From an uncultured Collinsella sp. (lineage in GTDB: Bacteria; Actinomycetota; Coriobacteriia; Coriobacteriales; Coriobacteriaceae): DNA of 7,340 bases. Where the stretch lies: assembly GCA_947003675.1 (NCBI GenBank), contig CAMQPJ010000062.1, forward strand, positions 1-7,340, given 5' to 3'. The notes under the pieces were generated by a model. The model had not been told where the DNA came from and ran no database searches. It was given only the letters and a program-made list of their open reading frames with translations. The position numbers were made by a program, and so were the translations under genes. Each line of letters opens with the position of its first letter. Position 1 is the first letter of the stretch. Shown piece after piece: positions 1-6,155 of the stretch.

Positions 1-11
1 GGGGGTAGGCT

Positions 12-917
12 ATGTCCGATTCCGTTGACACGACGGTCGATACGACCTCGTCGCGCGAGCGCATCAAGCGTGCCCTTTCCCACGGCAAGAAGGGCCGCGT
101 CAACAAGGACCTGTCCAACAAGATCATGCTTGGCGTGTTTCGTGCCGCTGCCTACATCACCACGCTGGTGCTGGTCGCTATCATCGCCTACGTGGTCATT
201 AACGGCCTGCCACATATCTCGCTCGACTTTATCTTCGGTTGGCCCCAGGGCGTCAACGCCGAGGGCGGAATTTGGCCCACGATCGTCTCGACCGTCTACG
301 TGACGGCGCTCGCCATGCTTATCTGCACGCCGATCGCTGTGCTGGCAGCCGTCTATCTGGCCGAGTATGCCATGCAGGGCAAGGTCGTCGAGCTCATCCG
401 CTACGCTGCTGACGCTTTGGCCTCGGTGCCCTCCATCGTTATGGGCCTGTTTGGCTACGCCTTGTTTGTCGAGGCCATGGGCCTGGGCCTTTCGATGGTC
501 TCTGCCGCCCTGGCACTCGCGCTCTTGATGCTTCCCATCGTCATGCGCACCACCGAAGAGGCCATTCGCGCCGTTCCACGCTATATCCGTTGGGGCGCGT
601 ACGGCCTGGGCGCCACCAAGTGGCAGGTTGTCTCCAAGATCGTGCTTCCTTCTGCCTTTGGCCGTATTGCCACGGGCATCGTCCTCGCCATCGGCCGTGC
701 CATTGGCGAGACCGCGGTGGTGCTCTACACCATGGGCCAGGCCATCAATCTACCTATTTCGCCGCTCGATTCCGGCCGCCCCATGACGGTTCACCTGTAC
801 CTGCTTGCCAACGACGGCATCAACATGAACGCAGCCTACGGCACCGCGCTCTTGCTGATGGTGATCATTTTGGCCTTCAACCTGTTTGCGCGCTTCCTGT
901 CGCGCAAGCGTCGCTAG
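12..917 (+). CDS. pstA: Phosphate ABC transporter permease PstA
   Basis: Inner-membrane permease of the high-affinity PstSCAB phosphate importer; it pairs with PstC to form the channel energised by PstB. The 301-residue product has about six hydrophobic segments (roughly 42-64, 90-118, 137-157, 160-178, 212-240, 276-296). Its cytoplasmic coupling loop lies at about 182-232, starting EEAIRAVPR and continuing through GLGATKWQ, VLPSAFGRI and GRAIGETA, the EAA-type loop that contacts the ATPase. The first 40 residues form a hydrophilic, basic N-terminal tail that is long for the family. The ATG at 12 is preceded by a G-rich stretch at the window edge. PstS and PstC are not seen and presumably lie upstream. 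pstB follows after 12 bases, so the genes are almost certainly co-transcribed. Family assignment is secure; the exact start is slightly uncertain because the upstream context is cut off. Confidence 0.96.
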   Translation: MSDSVDTTVDTTSSRERIKRALSHGKKGRVNKDLSNKIMLGVFRAAAYITTLVLVAIIAYVVINGLPHISLDFIFGWPQGVNAEGGIWPTIVSTVYVTALAMLICTPIAVLAAVYLAEYAMQGKVVELIRYAADALASVPSIVMGLFGYALFVEAMGLGLSMVSAALALALLMLPIVMRTTEEAIRAVPRYIRWGAYGLGATKWQVVSKIVLPSAFGRIATGIVLAIGRAIGETAVVLYTMGQAINLPISPLDSGRPMTVHLYLLANDGINMNAAYGTALLLMVIILAFNLFARFLSRKRR

Positions 918-929
918 TTAAGGAGTCCC

Positions 930-1733
930 ATGTCCGTTTATCAGTCCGCTCCCACGCTGGAGCAAGCGGACATTACGGCCAAGGATTTCAACTTTTGGTA
1001 CGGTGACTTTCATGCGCTGACGGGGCTCGACCTCAACATCGCCAAAAACGCCATCACTTCCTTCATTGGCCCTTCGGGCTGCGGCAAATCGACGTTTTTG
1101 CGCTGCATCAACCGCATGAATGACCTGATCGAGGGTACGCGCGTCGAGGGCACCATGACGCTCGACGGCAACGATATCTATGCCGAGGGTGTCGACCCGG
1201 TCGACCTCCGTCGCCGCGTGGGCATGATCTTTCAGCAGCCCAATCCGTTTCCCAAATCCATCTACGAGAATGTCGCCTTTGGCCCTCGTCTGCAGGGCGT
1301 GACTAGCAAAAGTGACCTCGATGACATCGTGGAAGAATCGCTCAAGCGCGCCAACCTCTGGAAAGAGGTATCCAATCAGCTCAACAAGGACGGTTTGGCG
1401 CTCTCGGGCGGTCAGCAGCAGCGTCTGTGCATTGCGCGTGTGCTTGCGGTGCAGCCCGATGTCCTTCTGATGGACGAGCCCTGCTCCGCCATCGACCCCA
1501 CGTCCGTCTCCAAGGTCGAGGATCTGATGGCCGAGCTGGCGCCCGAGATGACGATCATCATCGTCACGCATTCTATGCAGCAGGCCGCTCGTATTAGCGA
1601 CTACACCGCATTTTTCTTGCAGGAAGTTGCCGGCGAGCCCGCCACGCTCATCGAGTATGGTCAAACCGACGCGATCTTCACCAGCCCGGTGGATTCACGG
1701 ACGGAAGACTATATCACCGGCCGCTTTGGCTGA
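930..1733 (+). CDS. pstB: Phosphate ABC transporter ATP-binding protein PstB
   Basis: Cytoplasmic ATPase that powers phosphate import through PstCA. All ABC nucleotide-binding motifs are present in the 267-residue product: Walker [10 protein letters not shown] at 47-55, the Q-loop in [10 protein letters not shown] at about 101-110 (the QPNPFP form is typical of PstB), the signature LSGGQQQR at 158-165, Walker B VLLMDEP at 178-184 followed by CSAIDP, and the H-loop histidine at 214 in [13 protein letters not shown]. The length is normal for PstB. The ATG at 930 has AGGAG at 921-925, four bases upstream, in the 12-base gap after pstA. Most PstB proteins read SALDP after Walker B; here it is SAIDP, a conservative change. 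The C-terminus ends DYITGRFG, as expected for the family. phoU follows after 92 bases. Confidence 0.98.
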   Translation: MSVYQSAPTLEQADITAKDFNFWYGDFHALTGLDLNIAKNAITSFIGPSGCGKSTFLRCINRMNDLIEGTRVEGTMTLDGNDIYAEGVDPVDLRRRVGMIFQQPNPFPKSIYENVAFGPRLQGVTSKSDLDDIVEESLKRANLWKEVSNQLNKDGLALSGGQQQRLCIARVLAVQPDVLLMDEPCSAIDPTSVSKVEDLMAELAPEMTIIIVTHSMQQAARISDYTAFFLQEVAGEPATLIEYGQTDAIFTSPVDSRTEDYITGRFG

Positions 1734-1784
1734 TCGGTGCGACTAGTCCCAAGCCGATCGGACCTGGTCCGGTGCGTATTCACT

Positions 1785-1805
1785 GTGCGGGCGGCATGAC
1801 CGCAC
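1785..1805 (+). promoter_or_regulatory. Small hairpin in the pstB-phoU gap
   Basis: GTGCGG (1785-1790) can pair with CCGCAC (1800-1805) around a 9-base loop. A second compact palindrome, CGGACC T GGTCCG, sits just upstream at 1759-1771. No T-run follows either, so they are unlikely to be full terminators. They could affect mRNA stability or reduce read-through between the transporter and phoU. The role is inference. Confidence 0.35.
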
Positions 1806-1825
1806 CCAACTGATTGGAGTGAACC

Positions 1826-2683
1826 ATGCGCAAACTGTTTTCCCGTCAGCTCATCGAAGCCCGTCACGAGATGCTGAGCATCTACGAGGCTGTAGACCTG
1901 GCGCTTCACGACGCCGTGAAGGCCTATGTGACCGACGATCGCAAGCTCGCCACCAAGACCAAGAAGCGCACGCTCTCGATCGATGCGCGCTGCGCCAACT
2001 TGGAGGCCGTGTGCTACAACCTGATCGCTACGCAGTCGCCGGTCGCCTCCGACTTCCGCTTGCTGCAGACGATCATCTACGTCGACTTTAACCTGCAGCG
2101 CATGACCGATAAGGTTCGCCAGATCTGCCGCGCCACGCGTCACATGGTCAAGGCCGACATCTCGCTGCCCCAGGAACTCGTCGCTACGGTCGAGGCCGAG
2201 GCCGAGGCTGTTTACCAGGTGCTGGGTTCGTCACTTTCTGCGCTCGTCACCAACGACATGTCCATCATCTGCAACCTGGCCGGCGAGGACGAGCCGGTGC
2301 ATGCGGCGTACGAGAAGTTCTTCCGCACCTTTAACCGCATGGACACGGGCGATTTTATGGACGACGACAGCAACTATGACGACCTGCGCCGCGCCATCAT
2401 GGTCTCGCGCTACCTCGATCGTATCGCCTCGATTTCGATCGATGCCGCCTGCCGTCTGACCTTCCTTTTGACCGGACAGCGTATGACTGCCGGCGATATC
2501 GCCCGTACGGACGAGGATGAGCTTGAGAGCATGCGCGTGCCTTCGGGCGAGGGTGTCATCATGAGGCCTGCCGTCGATGCACACTATGTTGCCAAAGTGC
2601 CCGCTAACGAGGTGAGCGAGGGTCTCCGCTACCTGCTCGAGCACCTCGAGGACGAGGACGACGCCGAGGACGACGAGGAGTAG
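1826..2683 (+). CDS. phoU: PhoU-type phosphate signalling regulator
   Basis: PhoU proteins are cytoplasmic helical regulators that link the Pst transporter to the PhoR sensor kinase and restrain phosphate uptake. This 285-residue product begins MRKLFSRQLIEARHEM and contains the first-repeat hallmark QSPVASDFRLL (about 70-80), then a helix ending LQRMTD at 90-95. The second repeat has VSRYLDRIASISIDAA at about 193-208. The ATG at 1826 has GGAG at 1816-1819, six bases upstream. The position right after pstB is the usual one. It is longer than the usual 215-235 residues, carrying an extra C-terminal region from about 212 that ends in an acidic tail (EDEDDAEDDEE). The metal-binding E/DxxxD motifs appear half eroded: Q91xxxD95 and D198xxxS202. 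PhoU membership is well supported; retained metal binding is doubtful. Confidence 0.93.
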   Translation: MRKLFSRQLIEARHEMLSIYEAVDLALHDAVKAYVTDDRKLATKTKKRTLSIDARCANLEAVCYNLIATQSPVASDFRLLQTIIYVDFNLQRMTDKVRQICRATRHMVKADISLPQELVATVEAEAEAVYQVLGSSLSALVTNDMSIICNLAGEDEPVHAAYEKFFRTFNRMDTGDFMDDDSNYDDLRRAIMVSRYLDRIASISIDAACRLTFLLTGQRMTAGDIARTDEDELESMRVPSGEGVIMRPAVDAHYVAKVPANEVSEGLRYLLEHLEDEDDAEDDEE

Positions 2684-2721
2684 GGCGGCCCCGTTCGTCG
2701 AAAGATTGTAAATACCTAAGT

Positions 2722-2753
2722 GAGCGCGGCCTTGCACATGCGGGGCCGCGCTC
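2722..2753 (+). terminator. GC-rich terminator hairpin after phoU
   Basis: GAGCGCGGCC (2722-2731) pairs perfectly with GGCCGCGCTC (2744-2753) around a 12-base loop, followed by TTGCGTT. The 10-bp stem lies 38 bases past the phoU stop and before yggS. The T-run is weak, so termination may be partial. It suggests the phosphate operon ends here and that yggS has its own promoter, though I could not pick out convincing -35/-10 boxes in the 50 bases that remain. Confidence 0.7.
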
Positions 2754-2803
2754 TTGCGTTAGCATGGGACTACTTGTTTGGCTGTCTGCGGAGGCGATTG
2801 GCA

Positions 2804-3541
2804 ATGGATAACTATTTGGACTTGATACGCGCTCGCCGCGAGCAGATTCTCGAACGTTTTTATGCAGCACTCGATCGCGCGGGCCGTCCCCACGATGCCG
2901 CGCGCCTGATTGCCGTCTCCAAGACTGTTGGCGTTGATGAGACCGTTGCCGCTATTCAGGCGGGGTATCGCCATTTTGCCGAGAACCGCCCGCAGGAGCT
3001 CGTTCGCAAGCTTGCGGGCCTCGTAGAGCATCCGGAGCTACCCGAGGTGCGCTTCGATATGATCGGCAACCTGCAGACCAACAAGATCAATGCGGTTCTG
3101 GGCTCGGCCGAGCTGATTCATTCGGTAAGCTCGCTGCATTTGGCTCAGGCCATCTCGAGCCGTGCGGTCCGCAAGATTGAGGCGGGCGAGCTCTCCGGCC
3201 CCCAGCGCGTGCTGCTCGAGGTTAATGTGAGCGGCGAGGAGTCCAAGGGCGGCTTTTCGCCCGACGAGGTTCGCGCTGCCGCAAGTGAGCTTGCAGAGCT
3301 TGAGGGAATTTGTGTGCAGGGCCTTATGACTATGGCACCCCGGGGGAATAAGGATGTGGCGCGCCGCACCTTTGCCGGACTTCGCGAGCTAAGGGATGAG
3401 CTTGAGGCGACGCACTCCGACCTGAGCCTGCCCGAACTTTCCTGCGGCATGAGCGAGGACTTTGGGCCTGCCCTTGAGGAAGGCTCTACGCTCGTTCGCC
3501 TGGGCAGGGTAGTATTTAGCCCGGAGTTTGCAGTAAAATAA
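2804..3541 (+). CDS. yggS: YggS/YlmE-family PLP homeostasis protein
   Basis: Single-domain alanine-racemase-like TIM barrel that binds pyridoxal 5'-phosphate and keeps cellular PLP and related amino-acid pools balanced; no catalytic activity is firmly established for the family. In the 245-residue product the PLP lysine is K40 in LIAVSKTV. Other family signatures are FAENRPQE (58-65, usually FGENRVQE), MIGNLQTNK (86-94, usually IGHLQxNK), LMTMAP (174-179), LSCGMSEDF (212-220) and the phosphate-binding end STLVRLGRVVF (228-238). The ATG at 2804 has GGAGG at 2790-2794, nine bases upstream. An in-frame GTG at 2720 was rejected because it lies in the terminator hairpin and has no ribosome binding site. 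It begins the yggS-sepF-yggT-divIVA cluster, where the family is often called ylmE. Two variations are IGN for IGH and a C-terminus ending VFSPEFAVK in place of the common IFG. Confidence 0.93.
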   Translation: MDNYLDLIRARREQILERFYAALDRAGRPHDAARLIAVSKTVGVDETVAAIQAGYRHFAENRPQELVRKLAGLVEHPELPEVRFDMIGNLQTNKINAVLGSAELIHSVSSLHLAQAISSRAVRKIEAGELSGPQRVLLEVNVSGEESKGGFSPDEVRAAASELAELEGICVQGLMTMAPRGNKDVARRTFAGLRELRDELEATHSDLSLPELSCGMSEDFGPALEEGSTLVRLGRVVFSPEFAVK

Positions 3542-3601
3542 GGCTCTGAAGTGCGCACTGATTATCGGAGCGCCTGCACTAAACCGCGAGAGGACACAAC
3601 C

Positions 3602-4327
3602 ATGGGCTTCCTTGACGAGATTAAAAATAAGATGCACCTGGGCGGCCAGCAGGGTTACGACCAGGGTTATGGTCAGGACGACGACTACGGCTACGATGAC
3701 GGCTATGACGACGGCTACCAGAACAACGGTTACAGCGGTGCCTCGGGCGAGGGCTTCTACACCCAGGATGAGCCGAGCAACGGCCTGTTGGGTCAGACGC
3801 GCCGCGGCGAGGCCGAGTCGGTGGCCGTGTACACGCGCTCCGGTCAGCTGGTCGGCGACGATTCTCGCCACGCTACGACCTACAACCCGCCGTCGCGCTC
3901 GCAGGAGACGGTTGCGGGCGGTTATCGTCCCGGTGCCTACGACACGCCGTCGAGCTACGCCGAGAGCACGCGTGCCCGCGCTGCTGCCCCCGCACCTGCT
4001 CCCTCACCGAGCGATGCCTCGGCGTATGCGAGCAACATCATCAACGCTACGCCGCAGCTGCCGGCCTATGTCCTGCGCCCCGAGAGCTATGACGACGTAG
4101 AGACCGTCGTGCGTCGCGTGCGCACCAAGCAGCCTGTCGCGCTGATTTTTGTGGGCGTTCGTACCGAGGTCGCCAAGCGCGTCCTGGACTTCTCTTACGG
4201 CTTTGCCTGCGGCCTGGGTGCCACAGTCAAAGAGGTGGGCGATCGCGTGTTTATGGTGCTGCCCGCCGGTTGCGAGGTCAAGGATTCGGACCTCAAAAAG
4301 CTCCGTGCCGACGGCTACCTTAAGTAA
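3602..4327 (+). CDS. sepF: Cell division protein SepF
   Basis: SepF polymerises on the membrane and anchors FtsZ at the division site in Gram-positives. The 241-residue product starts with a short amphipathic helix, MGFLDEIKNKMHL, the usual membrane anchor. The globular SepF domain is C-terminal (about 154-241): YVLRPESYDDVETVVRRV, then QPVALIFVGV, AKRVLDFSYG and a closing strand around VGDRVFMVLPAG. Between them lies a long disordered linker: Gly/Tyr/Asp/Gln-rich at 14-44 and Ala/Pro-rich at about 127-138. It is much longer than B. subtilis SepF (about 150 residues), mainly because of the linker. The ATG at 3602 has GAGAGG at 3588-3593, eight bases upstream. An in-frame GTG at 3551 would add 17 residues unlike SepF and was rejected. 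yggT follows in the same frame 21 bases after the stop. Confidence 0.95.
   Translation: MGFLDEIKNKMHLGGQQGYDQGYGQDDDYGYDDGYDDGYQNNGYSGASGEGFYTQDEPSNGLLGQTRRGEAESVAVYTRSGQLVGDDSRHATTYNPPSRSQETVAGGYRPGAYDTPSSYAESTRARAAAPAPAPSPSDASAYASNIINATPQLPAYVLRPESYDDVETVVRRVRTKQPVALIFVGVRTEVAKRVLDFSYGFACGLGATVKEVGDRVFMVLPAGCEVKDSDLKKLRADGYLK
3650..3720 (+). repeat. Short in-frame repeats coding GYxx units in sepF
   Basis: Imperfect 12-base units: CAGGGTTACGAC (3650-3661) then CAGGGTTATGGT (3662-3673), followed by GGCTACGATGAC (3689-3700), GGCTATGACGAC (3701-3712) and a partial GGCTACCA. They encode tetrapeptides such as GYDQ, GYGQ, GYDD and GYDD within residues 17-40 of SepF. The spacing keeps the reading frame, so units could expand or contract by slippage without breaking the gene. 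Confidence 0.75.
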
Positions 4328-4336
4328 AGACAAGAC

Positions 4337-4351
4337 GAGGAGATTCTCATC
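4337..4351 (+). promoter_or_regulatory. Ribosome binding site and ATC codon deciding the yggT start
   Basis: GAGGAG at 4337-4342 lies six bases before an ATC at 4349-4351. The reading frame from the sepF stop (4325-4327) contains no ATG, GTG or TTG until the GTG at 4412, which is inside the first membrane segment. The well-spaced purine-rich site marks ATC as the likely initiation codon. Initiation at ATC is inference and needs proof. Confidence 0.55.
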
Positions 4352-4630
4352 AACATCTACACCATTGTCCAGCTGGTCAATACGCTGTTCAACTTTTACT
4401 CCACGCTCATTGTGGTCTACTGCCTTATGACGTGGATCCCTATGAAGCAGGGCGGATTGCTACAGGATATCGCCGCCGTCCTCGATAGCGTGTGCGGCCC
4501 GTGGCTCAATTTGTTCCGCCGGTTTATCCCGCCCATGGGCGGCGTCGATTTTTCACCGGTCGTTGCGATTATTGCGTTGCAGTTGGTGCAGAAGCTGGTT
4601 CTGCAACTTCTTATAGGTATACTCATATAA
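4349..4630 (+). CDS. yggT: YggT/YlmG-family membrane protein
   Basis: Small membrane protein of the YggT/YlmG family, found next to sepF and divIVA in many Gram-positives and linked to division-site or membrane organisation; the biochemical role is unclear. From ATC at 4349 the product is 93 residues, the usual family length. A first membrane segment covers about 6-28, ending TWIP. The family signature LFRRFIPPMGGVDFSPVVAI is at about 55-74, and a second membrane segment is at about 68-92. Starting at the first conventional codon, GTG 4412, would give 72 residues, cut into the first membrane segment and leave no ribosome binding site. The hydrophobic N-terminal residues INIYTIVQLVNTLFNFY fit the family and are kept in frame, so the ATC start is preferred. 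Other options are a CTG at 4373 or an error that turned ATG into ATC. Family call is firm; the start is not. Confidence 0.85.
   Translation: MNIYTIVQLVNTLFNFYSTLIVVYCLMTWIPMKQGGLLQDIAAVLDSVCGPWLNLFRRFIPPMGGVDFSPVVAIIALQLVQKLVLQLLIGILI
4595..4623 (+). promoter_or_regulatory. Possible weak promoter for divIVA
   Basis: TATACT at 4618-4623 matches five of six bases of a housekeeping -10 box, inside the end of yggT and 70 bases before divIVA. The hexamer 17 bases upstream, CTGGTT (4595-4600), is a poor -35. divIVA has strongly biased codons suggesting high expression, so a separate promoter would make sense, but the match is only suggestive. Confidence 0.25.
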
Positions 4631-4692
4631 AACTGGCTTAGTAACTCACGTCGGGCGCACGGCGCCAAGGCGAAGATAAAGGAGAACTTGTT

Positions 4693-5370
4693 ATGGCTAT
4701 TACCCCTGCTGACATTCAGGCGCAGACCTTCTCTGAGGCCAAGCGCGGCTACGATCCCGCCGAGGTCGACGTCTTCCTGGAGACCCTGTCCTCTGAGGTC
4801 GACGCCATGCTCGCCAAGATCGTCGATCTTAAGGGTCGTCTGACTGCCACCGAGCAGCAGCTCGCCGATACGCAGGCCCAGCTCGTTCAGGCTCAGGATG
4901 CTGCCGCTCAGGCCGTCCCTGCCGCGCCCGTCGCCGCTCCTGCACCCGACTTCTCCGCTCAGGAGCGCCAGATTTCCGCTGCCCTGATTGCTGCCCAGCA
5001 GACCGCCGAGGGCATCGTCAACGATGCCAACGAGAACGCCGACCGTATTCGCAACGAGGCCGACGCCAAGGCCCGCGAGGTCATCCGCCAGGCCCTGACC
5101 GAGAAGCAGGCCGAGCTTGAGGAGATCGACCGTCTTAAGGCTTCCCGCGAGGAGTTCAAGGCCGAGTACCTCAAGCTCATCCAGCACTTCATGGACGATG
5201 CTCAGAACTCCTTCCCGTCCGATCTCATGGCTTCCACGCCGGTCGGTTCCGCCGCTTCTCCGGCTGTGACCGTTCCTGCTGCCGAGCCGCTGCCCGTCGC
5301 CGAGCCGGTTATCCCCGTTGCCGATCCCTTCGCACCGATTGACAATTTCGCCGCCGACGACCTGGACTAA
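4693..5370 (+). CDS. divIVA: DivIVA-family cell pole and septum protein
   Basis: DivIVA binds negatively curved membrane at poles and septa and recruits division or polar-growth proteins. The 225-residue product has the N-terminal lipid-binding domain: ITPADIQAQTF at 3-13, KRGYDPAEVDVFL at 17-29. Coiled coil runs from about 30 to 70, then an Ala/Pro linker (71-86), then a second coiled coil (about 88-172) and a Pro/Ala/Val-rich tail ending IDNFAADDLD. At position 17, where B. subtilis has the membrane-inserting phenylalanine, there is lysine (KRGY), resembling actinobacterial Wag31-type proteins. The ATG at 4693 follows AAAGGAG at 4678-4684 with eight bases between. Codons are strongly biased to C-ending and preferred forms, unlike yggS, suggesting abundant protein. 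It is the last gene of the cluster, before a strong terminator. Confidence 0.94.
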   Translation: MAITPADIQAQTFSEAKRGYDPAEVDVFLETLSSEVDAMLAKIVDLKGRLTATEQQLADTQAQLVQAQDAAAQAVPAAPVAAPAPDFSAQERQISAALIAAQQTAEGIVNDANENADRIRNEADAKAREVIRQALTEKQAELEEIDRLKASREEFKAEYLKLIQHFMDDAQNSFPSDLMASTPVGSAASPAVTVPAAEPLPVAEPVIPVADPFAPIDNFAADDLD

Positions 5371-5395
5371 CATCCAGCTATCATGTAGCGCCTAG

Positions 5396-5426
5396 AAAGG
5401 GCCCGCAGTTTGCGGGTCCTTTTTTT
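5396..5426 (+). terminator. Intrinsic terminator after divIVA
   Basis: GGGCCCGCA (5399-5407) pairs with TGCGGGTCC (5411-5419), with one G-T pair and a 3-base loop, flanked by AAA before and a run of seven T (5420-5426) after. This is a textbook rho-independent terminator 25 bases past the divIVA stop. Confidence 0.95.
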
Positions 5427-5446
5427 GTGGCTGTACGCAGTCTGCA

Positions 5447-5490
5447 AAACAAAACGCCGAGTCCTGCGTTTGAGGGCACAGGACTCGGCG
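5447..5490 (-). terminator. Intrinsic terminator for the nitroreductase gene
   Basis: CGCCGAGTCCTG (5455-5466) and CAGGACTCGGCG (5479-5490) form a perfect 12-bp stem with a 12-base loop. On the - strand it is followed by TTTTGTTTTG (complement of 5445-5454), giving a strong terminator for the gene ending at 5536. It lies back to back with the + strand divIVA terminator, so the convergent units are insulated. Confidence 0.9.
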
Positions 5491-5509
5491 AACGGGTGAG
5501 CGGTCAAAG

Positions 5510-5539
5510 GTAGATTTTAAGGCATGTCCTAAAATCTAC
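5510..5539. repeat. AT-rich inverted repeat over the nitroreductase stop codon
   Basis: GTAGATTTTA (5510-5519) is perfectly complementary to TAAAATCTAC (5530-5539), with a 10-base spacer that itself contains GG/CC. It covers the TAG stop of the - strand gene (5536-5538). The low GC content contrasts with the surroundings. It could be a 3' mRNA-stability hairpin ahead of the main terminator or a protein-binding site; the sequence does not decide. Confidence 0.6.
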
Positions 5540-6066
5540 TTGAGGAGGAAGTCGGGGAGGGGAATGGTGCGGGCCTCGCGATGCTCGGGATCGGCGATAT
5601 GGTCGGCAGGATAGCCGCAGACGAGCATGTGATTGGGATAGATGCCCTCGGGCAGGCTGAACTGCTCACAGGCCACCTCGGGCTTAAAATGGCACACCCA
5701 GCACGTACCCAGGCCCTGCTCCTCGGCCTCCATCATCATCTGATCGCAAACAATCGAGGTGTCGATGGCACTGGAGTTCATCTGGTCATAAGGGCGCACC
5801 CAAGCATCGTCAGTAACGCTGCAAATAAGAAAGATAAGCGGAGCCCCAAAGATAGACCCCTCACGAGCAAAGCGCGGCTGACAAGCAGCAGCCTTTTCCA
5901 ACAACTCCGGAGTATCAAGCACCATCACACGGGTTGGATGATTATTACAAGCAGAAGGAGCAATGCGCCCCGCCTCAACAATGGCATCCACCACCGACTG
6001 CTCAACAGGCCGATCCTCAAAAGAACGACAAGAATACCGAGTCCGAGCCAAATCCAAATACCCCAT
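5536..6066 (-). CDS. Nitroreductase-family FMN oxidoreductase
   Basis: Member of the nitroreductase family: FMN flavoenzymes that use NAD(P)H to reduce nitro compounds, quinones or other electron-poor substrates; the substrate here cannot be told. The 176-residue product has the FMN phosphate-binding start RTRYSCRSFEDRPV (9-21), IAPSACNNHPTRVMVL (35-50, the usual APSAxNxQPW region with H for Q), and the helix and strand AIDTSIVCDQMMMEAEEQGLGTCWV around 100-124. The C-terminal GYPADH (151-156) is also typical. It is near the short end for the family and rich in cysteine (nine, including CWVC at 122-125). The start is the ATG at 6066 (- strand), with GGAGG at 6072-6076 five bases away. A TTG four codons upstream overlaps that site and was rejected. 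Third-base usage changes sharply along the gene: C ends 2 of the first 40 codons but 25 of the last 38. It is a single-gene unit with its own terminator. Confidence 0.9.
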   Translation of the reverse strand: MGYLDLARTRYSCRSFEDRPVEQSVVDAIVEAGRIAPSACNNHPTRVMVLDTPELLEKAAACQPRFAREGSIFGAPLIFLICSVTDDAWVRPYDQMNSSAIDTSIVCDQMMMEAEEQGLGTCWVCHFKPEVACEQFSLPEGIYPNHMLVCGYPADHIADPEHREARTIPLPDFLLK

Positions 6067-6155
6067 ACGAGCCTCCAAAGCTAATAAAACAACCCAAAAC
6101 TAAGCAAAAGGGTACCCAAAGCAACATTCAGCCAAACGTTTAAGGCGGTCCCAAA
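6048..6155 (-). repeat. Spaced CCAAA (TTTGG on - strand) motifs upstream of nitroreductase
   Basis: CCAAA occurs at 6048, 6054, 6075, 6094, 6116, 6132 and 6151 on the + strand, and again at 6215. From 6054 the start-to-start steps are 21, 19, 22, 16 and 19 bases, close to two helical turns. They span the 5' end and upstream region of the nitroreductase gene. The strand is rich in A and C, which raises chance occurrence, so function is unproven. Confidence 0.4.

Noticed and set aside
918..1664. A 248-codon open frame on the - strand over pstB
   Set aside because: Fully antisense to pstB, which shows every ABC ATPase motif; no family resemblance.
2720..2803. GTG at 2720 as an upstream start for yggS
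   Set aside because: It lies at the terminator hairpin, has no ribosome binding site, and the added 28 residues do not match YggS; ATG 2804 has GGAGG.
3551..3601. GTG at 3551 as an upstream start for sepF
   Set aside because: It would put 17 extra residues before the membrane-anchor helix MGFLDEI, which is normally N-terminal.
4417..5373. A 318-codon open frame on the - strand across divIVA and yggT
   Set aside because: It is antisense to two well-supported genes; the product is a Gly/Leu-rich artefact of strongly biased codons and has no ribosome binding site or recognisable family.
5934..6143. Small + strand open frame of hydrophilic Lys/Gln/Pro-rich sequence
   Set aside because: It overlaps the nitroreductase gene antisense; its make-up only mirrors the A/C-rich + strand there.
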